64,000 bases of DNA from Anoxynatronum buryatiense (GTDB lineage Bacteria; Bacillota; Clostridia; Peptostreptococcales; Tindalliaceae): contig NZ_FXUF01000006.1 of assembly GCF_900182905.1 (NCBI RefSeq), forward strand, positions 1-64,000. Direction: 5' to 3'. The position numbers and the translations under genes were made by a program. Each line of letters opens with the position of its first letter. Position 1 is the first letter of the stretch. Below the pieces are notes generated by a model. That model was not told where the DNA came from. It saw only the letters and a list, made by a program, of their open reading frames with translations, and ran no database searches. This document shows positions 53,666 through 62,578 of the stretch, in pieces.

Positions 53666-53694
53666 TTGCGTTATTAAGAAAGAGGGAATATAAT
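53666..53694 (+). promoter_or_regulatory. Promoter of the thiazoline/amino-acid cluster
   Basis: TTGCGT (53666-53671), 17-base spacer, TATAAT (53689-53694), 69 bases upstream of the first gene at 53763. Confidence 0.75.
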
Positions 53695-53762
53695 CATAAC
53701 GAGACAACTTAAAACAATGTCTCAATATGATGCAAACAACAAAAGGGATGGAGGAAAAATGA

Positions 53763-54260
53763 ATGACAACCATCAATAATCAAAAGAAAAAACAGGAAGA
53801 TGACGTAACGGCACTTCTGCGTGGTGCCATTGAACACCGGGCCACCTGGATGGGACTGACTTATCTGGCGGCGAAAGAGGCCGGATGTGATGCAGAAAAA
53901 ATAACCAGAGCGGCCATCAGAAAAACAGGCAATATTCATGGTGCCAACATTAAAAAAGCCATGGAAAACGGGGAAAGTCTGGTTGATTTCAGACACGCCT
54001 TTTTAACCACCCATGTCATTAACATTTTTGAAATGGACATCAAAGAGCTGGAGACTGAGAACTTTAAAATTGAGTTCAATTATTGCCCGCTGGTGAGTGC
54101 TTGGCAGAAGCTGGGAATGGACAACGAGACCATTGATCTTTTATGTGACATGGCAATGGACGGTGATCGCGGCATTGCAGAAGTCATCGGAGCAACCTTT
54201 GAACTGGGTGACACCATTGCGAAGGGATGTGCCACCTGCAAGCTTCATTTCTCCAAATAA
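53763..54260 (+). CDS. L-2-amino-thiazoline-4-carboxylate hydrolase-like protein
   Basis: 165 residues resembling the ATC hydrolase family, whose founder opens 2-aminothiazoline-4-carboxylate to N-carbamoyl-cysteine on the way to cysteine. Seen: the conserved YCPLVSAWQKLG centre, LCDMAMDGDRGIAEVIGATF, and the C-terminal Cys-containing GDTIAKGCATCKLHFSK. Genome annotations use this family name broadly, so the true substrate is uncertain. It is the first gene after the promoter at 53666, 105 bases ahead of the binding-protein gene of a Liv-type importer, and the cluster ends with cysteine-metabolism genes, which supports a thiol- or thiazoline-related role. Confidence 0.75.
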   Translation: MTTINNQKKKQEDDVTALLRGAIEHRATWMGLTYLAAKEAGCDAEKITRAAIRKTGNIHGANIKKAMENGESLVDFRHAFLTTHVINIFEMDIKELETENFKIEFNYCPLVSAWQKLGMDNETIDLLCDMAMDGDRGIAEVIGATFELGDTIAKGCATCKLHFSK

Positions 54261-54364
54261 TGCCGGCAATCAAAACCAGGACATGATGATGATATAAAAG
54301 CTGACACAGTGTTTCTGAAACAGTTGACCAGTTGATCATGAACAAGAATGAGAGGAGCTTAAAG

Positions 54365-55486
54365 ATGAAAAAAGTAATCAGTTTAGTGTTGATCCTTGCC
54401 TTGGTTCTCGTCAGTATGACTGGCTGTGGAAGCAGCTCAACAGATGCCGGATCGGTTAAAATTGCCATTGCAGCACCGATGACCGGAGATTTTGCAGAGT
54501 ACGGCACCGGTTTTCGAAATGCGGTTGAGTTGATGGTCAATGAATGGAATGAAAACGGCGGTGTGTTAGGTCAGCAGATTGAACTGGTGATCTACGATGA
54601 CAAAAATGATGGTGAAGAAGCAGCCACCATCGCAGAGCGAATTGCCTCAGATGATAACATCATGGGAGTGGTAGGACACTTTGCCAGCGGTGTCTGTATG
54701 GCGGCAACACCCACCTACCAGGAAACAGGCATCGTAAACATCTCTCCTTCTGCATCTCATCCTGACTTTACAAAAGAAGGAGATTACATTTTCAGAAATA
54801 ACACCGTGATCAATGTGGAAGCTGAAGCAGCCGTGGCCATTGCAACAGAGCTTTACGGAAAAAGCAAAGTGGGCATTCTGTCAGTTCGAAACGACTGGGG
54901 TACCAGCACCGCTGAAATTACAAAGGAACTGGTGGCAGCCGCCGGTGCAGAGGTGGTGGATCATCAGGAAATTTTGGATGGCACTGTTGATTTCAGTCCA
55001 AACATTTCACGTCTTCACAATGCGGGTGCAGAAGTGATTATTGTGGCAGCCATGTATAATGTGCTGGGACCCTTTGCGTCTCAATATCAAGATGTTAACC
55101 CGGACATTCAGTTTGTAGGATTCTCAAATGCGTATAGCCGCCAGCTAATTGAACTGGCCGGTGACAGTGCAGAAGGCATTCACTTCCCCACCCAGTTTTT
55201 TGACGGTTCCACAGATCAAAACGTTGTCGCCTTTGTTGAAGCTTACAAAGAAGCGTATGGATCAACACCCAGCAGCTTGACCGCCCAGGCCTATGACAGT
55301 GCAGGCATCATCCTGACTGCCATTCAAAACGCGGGCGAATTGGATCGTGCTGCCATTCGGGATCAGGTGGCAGGGGTTGAATACAATGGGGTAACAGGAT
55401 ATACAACCTTTAATGAATCCAGAGATTCGGTACGGCCCTTCACGGTGGTGAAAATTCACCAGGGAGAATTTGTGGAAGCAAGATAA
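54365..55486 (+). CDS. livK: Liv-type ABC transporter substrate-binding lipoprotein
   Basis: 373 residues. Signal peptide with lipobox VSMTGC, then a periplasmic-binding-protein type I fold: VKIAIAAPMTGDFAEYGTGF, GVVGHFASGVCMAATPTYQE, NISPSASHPDF, and FVEAYKEAYGSTPSSLTAQAYDS. Family members bind branched-chain amino acids, but also other amino acids, amides and aromatic acids. Start ATG 54365 follows GAGGAG. It is followed by a perfect 12-bp-stem hairpin, then the rest of the importer. Confidence 0.9.
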   Translation: MKKVISLVLILALVLVSMTGCGSSSTDAGSVKIAIAAPMTGDFAEYGTGFRNAVELMVNEWNENGGVLGQQIELVIYDDKNDGEEAATIAERIASDDNIMGVVGHFASGVCMAATPTYQETGIVNISPSASHPDFTKEGDYIFRNNTVINVEAEAAVAIATELYGKSKVGILSVRNDWGTSTAEITKELVAAAGAEVVDHQEILDGTVDFSPNISRLHNAGAEVIIVAAMYNVLGPFASQYQDVNPDIQFVGFSNAYSRQLIELAGDSAEGIHFPTQFFDGSTDQNVVAFVEAYKEAYGSTPSSLTAQAYDSAGIILTAIQNAGELDRAAIRDQVAGVEYNGVTGYTTFNESRDSVRPFTVVKIHQGEFVEAR

Positions 55487-55511
55487 ATTGACAGCATTAA
55501 GTGATATGTGA

Positions 55512-55554
55512 ACTGCAGGGATGACAGGGCGGAGATGCGCCGCATCCCTGCAGT
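55512..55554 (+). promoter_or_regulatory. Intercistronic hairpin after livK
   Basis: ACTGCAGGGATG (55512-55523) and CATCCCTGCAGT (55543-55554) form a perfect 12-bp stem with a 19-base loop and no T-run. Such hairpins after binding-protein genes are known to protect the upstream mRNA and give excess binding protein over membrane parts; that role is inferred here. Confidence 0.6.
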
Positions 55555-55637
55555 CAATGAAATTAATAAATGAAATCATTAATGGAAACCAACACCGAGG
55601 TAAGAATGTGGTGACAAAGAAGCGATGGGGTGAACGA

Positions 55638-56513
55638 ATGGTAATGGAACAGTTGATTAACGGACTGACCATTGGAATTATCTACGCATTAATTGCTGTG
55701 GGATACTCCCTTGTTTTTGGAATTTTAAGGCTGGTGAATTTTTCCCATGGTTCCGTTTATGCTTTTGGTGCACACATGTCATTGCTCTTTATTTCCATGG
55801 AATTCGGGATTGTACCGGCGATCATTGCCAGTATGATTTTCACGGGAATGCTGGGCATTGCCATCGACAAACTTTCTCTGGAGCCCCTGCGAATGAAAGG
55901 CTCCAAACCAATTGCCGCTCTTATTACAACCATCGGCATATCCTACATCATTCAAAACATGCTGATGATTGTTTTTGGCAGTGAAACAAAGAGTTTCCCC
56001 CGGCTGTTCAACTATGGGACAGTTCGCATTTTTGGAGTGAATGTGGGAAGCACACAGATCGCCATCTTCTTCATCTCATTAGTTCTTCTGGTGGCTTTGA
56101 CGGCGATTATCCATTACACAAAGGTAGGCCTGGCCATGAGAGGCGTGGAACAAAATGCCAAAGCATCATATCTAATGGGAATCAATGTCAATCGAGTGGT
56201 AACCTTCACCTTTTTTCTGGGAGGCGTTTCTGCTGCCATTGCAGGTACTTTGGTGAGCGGCTACTACCAAATGGTGTCACCGGGAATGGGATTTATGCCA
56301 GGGCTGAAAGCGTTTTCAGCAGCAGTGCTGGGCGGCATAGGAATCCTGTACGGATCCGTCATCGGCGGACTGGTGGTGGGCATTTCCGAGACATTTGCGG
56401 CAACCTATCTCGGCGGCAGTTACCGGGATGCAGTGGCTTTTATTATTCTGATACTTGTTCTTCTGGTTAGACCCAACGGTTTATTCGGAAAGAAAGGTAT
56501 AAAGAAGGTGTGA
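55638..56513 (+). CDS. livH: Liv-type ABC transporter permease LivH
   Basis: 291 residues with about eight helices. The family opening NGLTIGIIYALIAVGYSLVFGILRLVNFSHG and the cytosolic coupling loop GLAMRGVEQNAKASYLMGI are present; the end is LVRPNGLFGKKG. Start ATG 55638 follows GGGGTGA; earlier in-frame codons lie in the intercistronic leader. Confidence 0.93.
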   Translation: MVMEQLINGLTIGIIYALIAVGYSLVFGILRLVNFSHGSVYAFGAHMSLLFISMEFGIVPAIIASMIFTGMLGIAIDKLSLEPLRMKGSKPIAALITTIGISYIIQNMLMIVFGSETKSFPRLFNYGTVRIFGVNVGSTQIAIFFISLVLLVALTAIIHYTKVGLAMRGVEQNAKASYLMGINVNRVVTFTFFLGGVSAAIAGTLVSGYYQMVSPGMGFMPGLKAFSAAVLGGIGILYGSVIGGLVVGISETFAATYLGGSYRDAVAFIILILVLLVRPNGLFGKKGIKKV

Positions 56514-56517
56514 ATCC

Positions 56518-57534
56518 ATGGATGACTTGAGGAGATTAATAAAAGAAAATCGCATACCGCTTTATCGGAAAATGGATCAGTACCGGCACTACATCATTGC
56601 AGGGCTGTTGCTGTTGCTGCTGGCACTGCCCTACCTGCTGAACTCCCAGTACATCATGCGCATTATTATCATGATCTGCGTCTACAGCATTCTTGGTATG
56701 TCGCTGGGACTGATTACAGGCTATACCGGGCAGACCTCCCTGGGTCACGCAGCCTTTTATGCCATCGGAGCCTACACGTCGGCGATTATTAGTGTGACCT
56801 ACGGCGTCAGCTTTTTTATCACCGCTCCCATCGCGGCCTGTGTCGCTGCATTAATGGGGCTTCTACTTGGACTTCCGACGTTAAGACTCTCCGGAACGTA
56901 TCTGGCGATCACCACGCTGGGATTTGCAGAAGTGGTGCGGATGATATTTCTTAACTGGGAGAGGGTCACCAATGGACCCCTGGGCATTTCCAGAATCCCG
57001 CGGCCGGTCTTTTTTGGCATTGAGCTGACGATTGCAAACAACGGCATGTATTATCTGGTGCTGGCCTTCCTTCTGCTGACCACCCTGGTCATGCATTTCA
57101 TTGTCAGGTCCAAATTTGGAAGAGCGCTGACAGCCATACGGGATGATGAAGTGGCTGCGGTCATGATGGGCGTACGCACCACCTATTACAAAATCATTGC
57201 TTTTGTCGTAGGTGCTTTTTTCGCAGGTCTTGCCGGTGCTTTCTACGCACACATGATTCGATTTATCGATCCAAACACTTTCACCTTTGATACATCAATC
57301 CTGATTCTGAGCATTGTGATTTTGGGAGGAATGGGCACCATCAAGGGAATGTTTTTAGGAGCCATCCTGTTGATTAGTTTTCCTGAACTGCTGCGTTTTG
57401 TTCAGGAGTATCGTTTTGTGTTGTATGGGCTGATACTGGTGCTCATGATGCGATTCCGTCCACAGGGGCTGCTGGGTGGTCAGCAGAAAACGGATTATGC
57501 CTTTCCCAAAGGGATGAAGGTTGACAATCAATGA
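56518..57534 (+). CDS. livM: Liv-type ABC transporter permease LivM
   Basis: 338 residues with nine or ten helices, including the LivM motif GLITGYTGQTSLGHAAFYAIGAYT and the coupling loop GRALTAIRDDEVAAVMMGV. Starts 4 bases after livH. Forms the membrane channel with LivH. Confidence 0.93.
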   Translation: MDDLRRLIKENRIPLYRKMDQYRHYIIAGLLLLLLALPYLLNSQYIMRIIIMICVYSILGMSLGLITGYTGQTSLGHAAFYAIGAYTSAIISVTYGVSFFITAPIAACVAALMGLLLGLPTLRLSGTYLAITTLGFAEVVRMIFLNWERVTNGPLGISRIPRPVFFGIELTIANNGMYYLVLAFLLLTTLVMHFIVRSKFGRALTAIRDDEVAAVMMGVRTTYYKIIAFVVGAFFAGLAGAFYAHMIRFIDPNTFTFDTSILILSIVILGGMGTIKGMFLGAILLISFPELLRFVQEYRFVLYGLILVLMMRFRPQGLLGGQQKTDYAFPKGMKVDNQ

Positions 57535-57579
57535 GGAGAAGGGCAACCGATCAGAATCCGATAAAGGAAGGTACTGACT

Positions 57580-58350
57580 ATGGCATATCTATCCATCGAT
57601 AAAATTTCAATGCATTTTGGCGGCCTGGTGGCATTGGAAGATGTCTCCATTCAGGTTGAGCCCGGCGAAATCGTCAGCATCATCGGGCCAAACGGAGCGG
57701 GGAAAACCACCCTGTTCAATGTCATTACCGGTGTGTATAAACCCACCAGTGGAAGTATTCATTTTGAAAATCAGCCAATCCACAATAAAGAGCCACAGGA
57801 AATTGTCAAAGCAGGGATCGCACGCACCTTTCAAAACATTCGTTTATGCAAAGATATGCGCGTCATCGAAAATGTGCTGTTGGGAATGCACACCCACACA
57901 GACTATCATTTTTGGGATGCGGTCTTCAGAACTAAAAAATTTAAAACCATCGAGCTTGAAAAGCACGAAGAAGCCCTGCGGATTTTGACATCCATCGGTC
58001 TTCAGGATCAAATACACAACTATGCAACGAATCTGCCCTACGGTGCCCAAAGAAGACTTGAAATATCCAGGGCCATCGCCACAAAAGCCAAAATCATCCT
58101 GCTGGATGAACCTGCGGCCGGCATGAATGCGTTTGAGACCGACGCACTGCTTGATTTCATCATGGAACTGAAAATACAAGGGTTCACCATTATCCTCATC
58201 GAACATGATATGCGGTTGGTGATGAATATTTCCGACAGAATCTATGTCATTGATCATGGCAAAAAAATTGCAGAGGGGCTTCCGAAAGACATTGCCAAAA
58301 ACCCCCGAGTCATTGAAGCCTACCTTGGAAGGAAGGAAGAAAATGCTTAA
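57580..58350 (+). CDS. livG: Liv-type ABC transporter ATP-binding protein LivG
   Basis: 256 residues; Walker A GPNGAGKTT, Q-loop RTFQNIRL, signature variant LPYGAQRRLEISRAIA, Walker B IILLDEPAAGMN, switch LIEHDMRLVM. The AGMN sequence after Walker B is diagnostic for LivG. Its 3' end overlaps livF by 8 bases. Confidence 0.94.
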   Translation: MAYLSIDKISMHFGGLVALEDVSIQVEPGEIVSIIGPNGAGKTTLFNVITGVYKPTSGSIHFENQPIHNKEPQEIVKAGIARTFQNIRLCKDMRVIENVLLGMHTHTDYHFWDAVFRTKKFKTIELEKHEEALRILTSIGLQDQIHNYATNLPYGAQRRLEISRAIATKAKIILLDEPAAGMNAFETDALLDFIMELKIQGFTIILIEHDMRLVMNISDRIYVIDHGKKIAEGLPKDIAKNPRVIEAYLGRKEENA

Positions 58351-59056
58351 AGTCACGGATATCCATACGTACTACGGAAATATTCATGCACTCAAAGGGA
58401 TCACGATGGAAGTTCACCGGGGCGAGATTGTCACCCTCATTGGGAGCAATGGAGCTGGCAAGAGCACCACGCTGTCCACCATCACCGGCCTTGTGCGTTC
58501 AAAAATGGGATCCATTTTTTTCGAAGATAAAGACATTACTTCACTCAGCCCCGACCAAATTGTTAAAAAGGGAATCAGTCTCACCCCTGAAGGGCGAGAA
58601 GTGTTTCCCGCATTGACGGTGGAGGAAAACTTAAAGCTGGGCGCCTATATACGCAAAGACAAAGACGGCATACAGTCTTCTTTCGACCGGGTGTATGAGT
58701 TGTTTCCCCGTCTGCATGAGCGGAAGAAGCAGACGGCAGGAACGCTGTCCGGAGGGGAACAGCAGATGCTGGCCATCGGAAGATCCCTCATGACAGCTCC
58801 CCAGCTGCTGATGCTGGATGAACCCTCGCTGGGGCTTGCTCCGAAGCTGATTGAAACGATTTTTGAGCTCATCGTATCCATCAATCAACAGGGAACCACC
58901 ATTCTGCTGGTCGAGCAGAACGCAAATATGGCCCTTTCCATTGCAAATCGCGGATATGTTTTGGAAACAGGAAAGATCATTTTGTGCGATGATGCCCGGG
59001 CGCTGCAGGAAAATGACGAAGTACGAAAAGCATACTTGGGAGATATCCTTCACTAA
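58343..59056 (+). CDS. livF: Liv-type ABC transporter ATP-binding protein LivF
   Basis: 237 residues; Walker A GSNGAGKST, TPEGREVFPALTVEENL motif, signature LSGGEQQMLAIGRSLM, Walker B MLDEPSLGLAPKL, and LVEQNANMALS, all typical of LivF. Start ATG 58343 lies inside the end of livG. The dhaK gene follows after 21 bases, in the same operon. Confidence 0.94.
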   Translation: MLKVTDIHTYYGNIHALKGITMEVHRGEIVTLIGSNGAGKSTTLSTITGLVRSKMGSIFFEDKDITSLSPDQIVKKGISLTPEGREVFPALTVEENLKLGAYIRKDKDGIQSSFDRVYELFPRLHERKKQTAGTLSGGEQQMLAIGRSLMTAPQLLMLDEPSLGLAPKLIETIFELIVSINQQGTTILLVEQNANMALSIANRGYVLETGKIILCDDARALQENDEVRKAYLGDILH

Positions 59057-59077
59057 ATCAGGAAAGGAAGAGACGTG

Positions 59078-60061
59078 ATGAAAAAAATCATTAACCATCC
59101 CGATCATGTGGTGACGGAAATGCTGGAGGGAATTGCACTGGCACATCCGGAAGTGGTTTACTTTAAAGAGGCTGAGGTCATTGCCCGTAAAGAAAAGAGT
59201 ATCAAAGTGGGTTTGGTTTCAGGTGGCGGCAGTGGGCATGAACCATCCCATGCAGGGTATGTGGGAAAAGGCATGTTGGATGCGGCAGTTGCCGGCAATG
59301 TCTTTGCATCACCATCACCAGACAGGGTGTTAAAAGGCATTCAGGAGGCTAACGGTGGAAAAGGGGTCTTACTGATCATCAAAAACTATTCCGGCGATAT
59401 CATGAATTTCCAGATGGCGCAGGAACTGGCAGAAATGGAAGGCATTGAAGTGGATCATGTGGTTGTGAAAGATGATGTGGCAGTACCCGACAGCACCTAC
59501 TCAACAGGACGGCGAGGAATTGCCGGGACGGTTTTTGTTCACAAGGTGGCCGGCGCCAAGGCAGAAACGGGCGCCTCCCTTCAGGAAGTGAAGCAGGTGG
59601 CAGAAAAAACCATCGCCAACATTCGCAGCATGGGCATGGCCATGTCTTCCTGTGTGCTGCCAGGAGTGGGAACACCCAGTTTTACACTGGGTGCTGATGA
59701 AATTGAAATTGGAATGGGGATCCATGGAGAGCCTGGCATTGAAAAAAGCCCGGTGCTCCCCGCCAAAGAAATCGCCAAAAAATTGGTGGAGCCCATCCTG
59801 AATGATTTTGAAAAGATGAGTGGCGAAGTGGCGGTCATGGTAAACGGACTGGGAGCCACCCCCCTCATGGAACTGTACATTCTCTTCAAAGAGGTGACTG
59901 AACTCCTGAAGCAGCATGACATATCGATCTATCGAGCCTATGTGGGTAACTTCATGACAGCCCTGGAAATGTCGGGTGCTTCGCTGACGCTGTTAAACCT
60001 GGATGAGGAACTGAAGGCGCTACTCGATGCACCTTGCCAGACGCCGGCAATGAAAGGATAG
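59078..60061 (+). CDS. dhaK: Dihydroxyacetone kinase-like subunit DhaK
   Basis: 327 residues of the DhaK family, which binds dihydroxyacetone covalently through a His. Seen: GLVSGGGSGHEPSHAGYVG (nucleophile/general-base region with His), NYSGDIMNFQMA, VKDDVAVPDS, GRRGIAGT and GMGIHGEPGIEKS with the His that forms the hemiaminal. So the active site is complete. It lies directly behind livF, an unusual place for glycerol metabolism genes. ATG 59078 follows AGGAAAGGAAG. Confidence 0.9.
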   Translation: MKKIINHPDHVVTEMLEGIALAHPEVVYFKEAEVIARKEKSIKVGLVSGGGSGHEPSHAGYVGKGMLDAAVAGNVFASPSPDRVLKGIQEANGGKGVLLIIKNYSGDIMNFQMAQELAEMEGIEVDHVVVKDDVAVPDSTYSTGRRGIAGTVFVHKVAGAKAETGASLQEVKQVAEKTIANIRSMGMAMSSCVLPGVGTPSFTLGADEIEIGMGIHGEPGIEKSPVLPAKEIAKKLVEPILNDFEKMSGEVAVMVNGLGATPLMELYILFKEVTELLKQHDISIYRAYVGNFMTALEMSGASLTLLNLDEELKALLDAPCQTPAMKG

Positions 60062-60067
60062 GTGATA

Positions 60068-60724
60068 ATGATGTCATTTCAATTGAAATTGACAAATGAG
60101 CAATATCTCTTGTACCTGGAAGCATTTATGAAAAAGCTTGAAAAAGAAAAGGATTACATCACCCAACTGGATTCAGTTACCGGAGACGGTGATCACTGGG
60201 TGAATATGGACATGGGTTTTCGGAAGCTGATTGACCAAAAATCAGACCTGGAAGCAGTGACCTTTGGAGAAATGTTTAAAAAAATTGGCATGACCATCAT
60301 GTCGACAGTCGGGGGATCATCCGGCGTTCTCTATGGAAGCGGTTACATTCGGGCAGCCCAGACAGTTGGCGATTTGCAGGAACTGGATGCGGCAAAGCTT
60401 GCTGACATGCTGCAGGCGTTTTTAAACGCCATCATGGAACGTGGGAAAGCCAAACCAGGTGACAAAACGATGATTGACACCCTTCATGGCGGTGTGGAGA
60501 GCATGAGACAAAAGCTGGCAGAGAATGCCGGTGATGCCGAAGTGCTGCGAGCTCTGAAAAGCGGCGCGCTGGCAGGGATGGAGTCAACCAAAGAGATGGA
60601 AGCCGCCAAGGGAAGAGCCTATTATCAAACCAACAAGGGTGTCGGAAACCTTGATCCGGGAGCGGTTACCATGTATTATCAAATTGAAGCGCTGGTAGAC
60701 GTGCTGATGAGTGACCAACGCTAA
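60068..60724 (+). CDS. dhaL: Dihydroxyacetone kinase-like subunit DhaL
   Basis: 218 residues, all-helical nucleotide-binding subunit. The Mg-ADP site appears as LDSVTGDGDHWVNMDMGF (the Asp ligands) and GGSSGVLYGSG; the end region has GRAYYQTNKGVGNLDPGAV. The family residue after GDGDH is usually Gly, here Trp. In PTS-type systems DhaM rephosphorylates DhaL; no dhaM is in the window. Starts 7 bases after dhaK. Confidence 0.9.
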   Translation: MMSFQLKLTNEQYLLYLEAFMKKLEKEKDYITQLDSVTGDGDHWVNMDMGFRKLIDQKSDLEAVTFGEMFKKIGMTIMSTVGGSSGVLYGSGYIRAAQTVGDLQELDAAKLADMLQAFLNAIMERGKAKPGDKTMIDTLHGGVESMRQKLAENAGDAEVLRALKSGALAGMESTKEMEAAKGRAYYQTNKGVGNLDPGAVTMYYQIEALVDVLMSDQR

Positions 60725-60780
60725 ATACCTGTCAGCAACAGCCAATTGAAGCCTGTTGCCCAATGGGAAGGGTGATTTAA

Positions 60781-62565
60781 ATGAATTTAATGCTGATGCA
60801 AGATGTGATTGTGAAGTATTCGGAGGCAATTTCAACAGTTCTTGATGTTGATGTGGTGATTATTGACCGCTATTACACCAAAATAGCCTATACAACCAGA
60901 AACGTGAGTGATGCCCTTCCCATTACCAGCACCACCGTTGTCGGCGAATCCATGAACAAAGGTGAAGTCATCATTATCGAAAACAAAGAAAACTATCCCA
61001 TCTGTCAGAATTGCGAAGATGCTTCTGAATGCATGATCGCAGGCATGATCTCTGTGCCCATCTTTTCGAATCATAAAATAGTGGGAGCAGTGGCACTCCT
61101 GTTCCATAAAGCGAATCAGACTGACGTTTTCAAAAATGTGGGCCCGGCAGTTCATTTTGTTGAAATCATAGCGGATCTTATCAGTTCAAAACTGTTGAAT
61201 ATTGAAGATATGGAACGCCTGCGACTGACCAGTTATGACCGGGAGAGCATTATTAATGCAGTTGATGATGCCATTATCTCCTTCGATGTTGCAGGGAAAG
61301 TGTCGTATTACAACAAACGGTTCACCACGGAGTTTCCAGTGGCAGGGCCGCTTGAAGGCAAGCAGTTCAGTGATATTTTTCACCACTCCCGGCTGGATGA
61401 GATCTACCGAGCGGTCTATGATGAGTTAAACTGCCCCCTCTTTTATGAGTATCAGCAAAAGGCTTTTATTGGGAGTGTGACCAAGAAAAACCGAATTGTG
61501 AACGGTATCAAACAAGGCACCATCTTCATTTTTAAAAACCTGAATGCCAACTTCATTTCACTGCGAAACTTGCTGGATCATGGTGCCGAAATCGGATTTC
61601 AACATCTTGTGGATGCGGATGATGTGTTTCAGCTGGAAATTGAAAAGGCTAAAGAAATGGCAGTCACAGATGATGATATTCTCATCGAAAGCGAACCAGG
61701 GCTGGAAGTCAACGAACTGGCACGTGCCATCCACAATTACTCGGATCGATCTGAAAAAGTTTTTAAAAAAATTGATTTTGCTCAGCTGACAATGAAAGAG
61801 ATTGAAAGTACGATGCTGGAGTTTAGAGTTTACAGTGAGGGAAAAAACTTTCAGATTGGCGATTTAAATATTGCCAATGGTGGAACCGTTTTTCTCATAA
61901 ACGTTCAAAGAATGCCATTGTTCATGCAATCTTTTATCCTTGAAATTGTCAAAGGAAATTCTGTGTACAGTGAATCATTTGGATTACACCGTGTTGATCT
62001 GCGGTTCATTGTGCACTCAGAGGTGCCGCTGGAGCCGTTGGTGAAAGCGGGTCATTTTTCTGAAGCCCTCTACCATCGCATATCGGGGCGAAAACTGACA
62101 ATCCCTCCGTTAAGGAAAAGAAAAAAGTGCATTCGGCAAATCATACTGCACATATTTGAAGAGATGAAAAGAGTTTATGAGAATCGTGACATTCGACTGT
62201 CACCAGAAGCAGTGGAAGTGCTGGCAAATGGTCATTGGCCTCAAAATCGCATTTCAGTTGAAGCCGCCATGGAGAAGATCGTTCGCCTGGCAAATGCGAA
62301 GGTGGTAACAGAAGAACAAGTGGTGCAGCTGCTGCCAGATGAGTTTGAGCCAAAGAACGGCCGTTTCGAAACCTACCAGATGGAAGAAATTGAAAGAAAA
62401 ATCATCATCGAATTACTGCAAAAAGGATATGAAAAAGAACGTATTGCCCGTGAAATGGGCATTGGAAGAGCGACGCTTTATCGAAAAATGGATAAATACG
62501 GGATTTGTGCAGAAGACCACACAGCAGAAAAAATCGTTCACTTGAAAAGACAACTTAGAACATAG
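60781..62565 (+). CDS. DhaR-like transcriptional regulator with degenerate AAA+ domain
   Basis: 594 residues: an N-terminal GAF-like sensor (residues 10-135, with a Cys-rich CQNCEDASEC stretch near 76-85), a PAS domain (about 155-260), an NtrC-like central domain, and a Fis-type helix-turn-helix (ERIAREMGIGRATLYRKMDK, about 550-575). In the central domain the Walker A GESGTGKE is replaced by ESEPGLEV, the GAFTGA loop is missing, and Walker B FLDE is FLIN; yet the frame of the domain (RAIHNYSDRS, PPLRKRKK) is still there. It therefore cannot activate sigma-54 polymerase and probably acts as a sigma-A regulator, probably of this cluster. Confidence 0.85.
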   Translation: MNLMLMQDVIVKYSEAISTVLDVDVVIIDRYYTKIAYTTRNVSDALPITSTTVVGESMNKGEVIIIENKENYPICQNCEDASECMIAGMISVPIFSNHKIVGAVALLFHKANQTDVFKNVGPAVHFVEIIADLISSKLLNIEDMERLRLTSYDRESIINAVDDAIISFDVAGKVSYYNKRFTTEFPVAGPLEGKQFSDIFHHSRLDEIYRAVYDELNCPLFYEYQQKAFIGSVTKKNRIVNGIKQGTIFIFKNLNANFISLRNLLDHGAEIGFQHLVDADDVFQLEIEKAKEMAVTDDDILIESEPGLEVNELARAIHNYSDRSEKVFKKIDFAQLTMKEIESTMLEFRVYSEGKNFQIGDLNIANGGTVFLINVQRMPLFMQSFILEIVKGNSVYSESFGLHRVDLRFIVHSEVPLEPLVKAGHFSEALYHRISGRKLTIPPLRKRKKCIRQIILHIFEEMKRVYENRDIRLSPEAVEVLANGHWPQNRISVEAAMEKIVRLANAKVVTEEQVVQLLPDEFEPKNGRFETYQMEEIERKIIIELLQKGYEKERIAREMGIGRATLYRKMDKYGICAEDHTAEKIVHLKRQLRT

Positions 62566-62578
62566 GAGTTGAAAGAGA

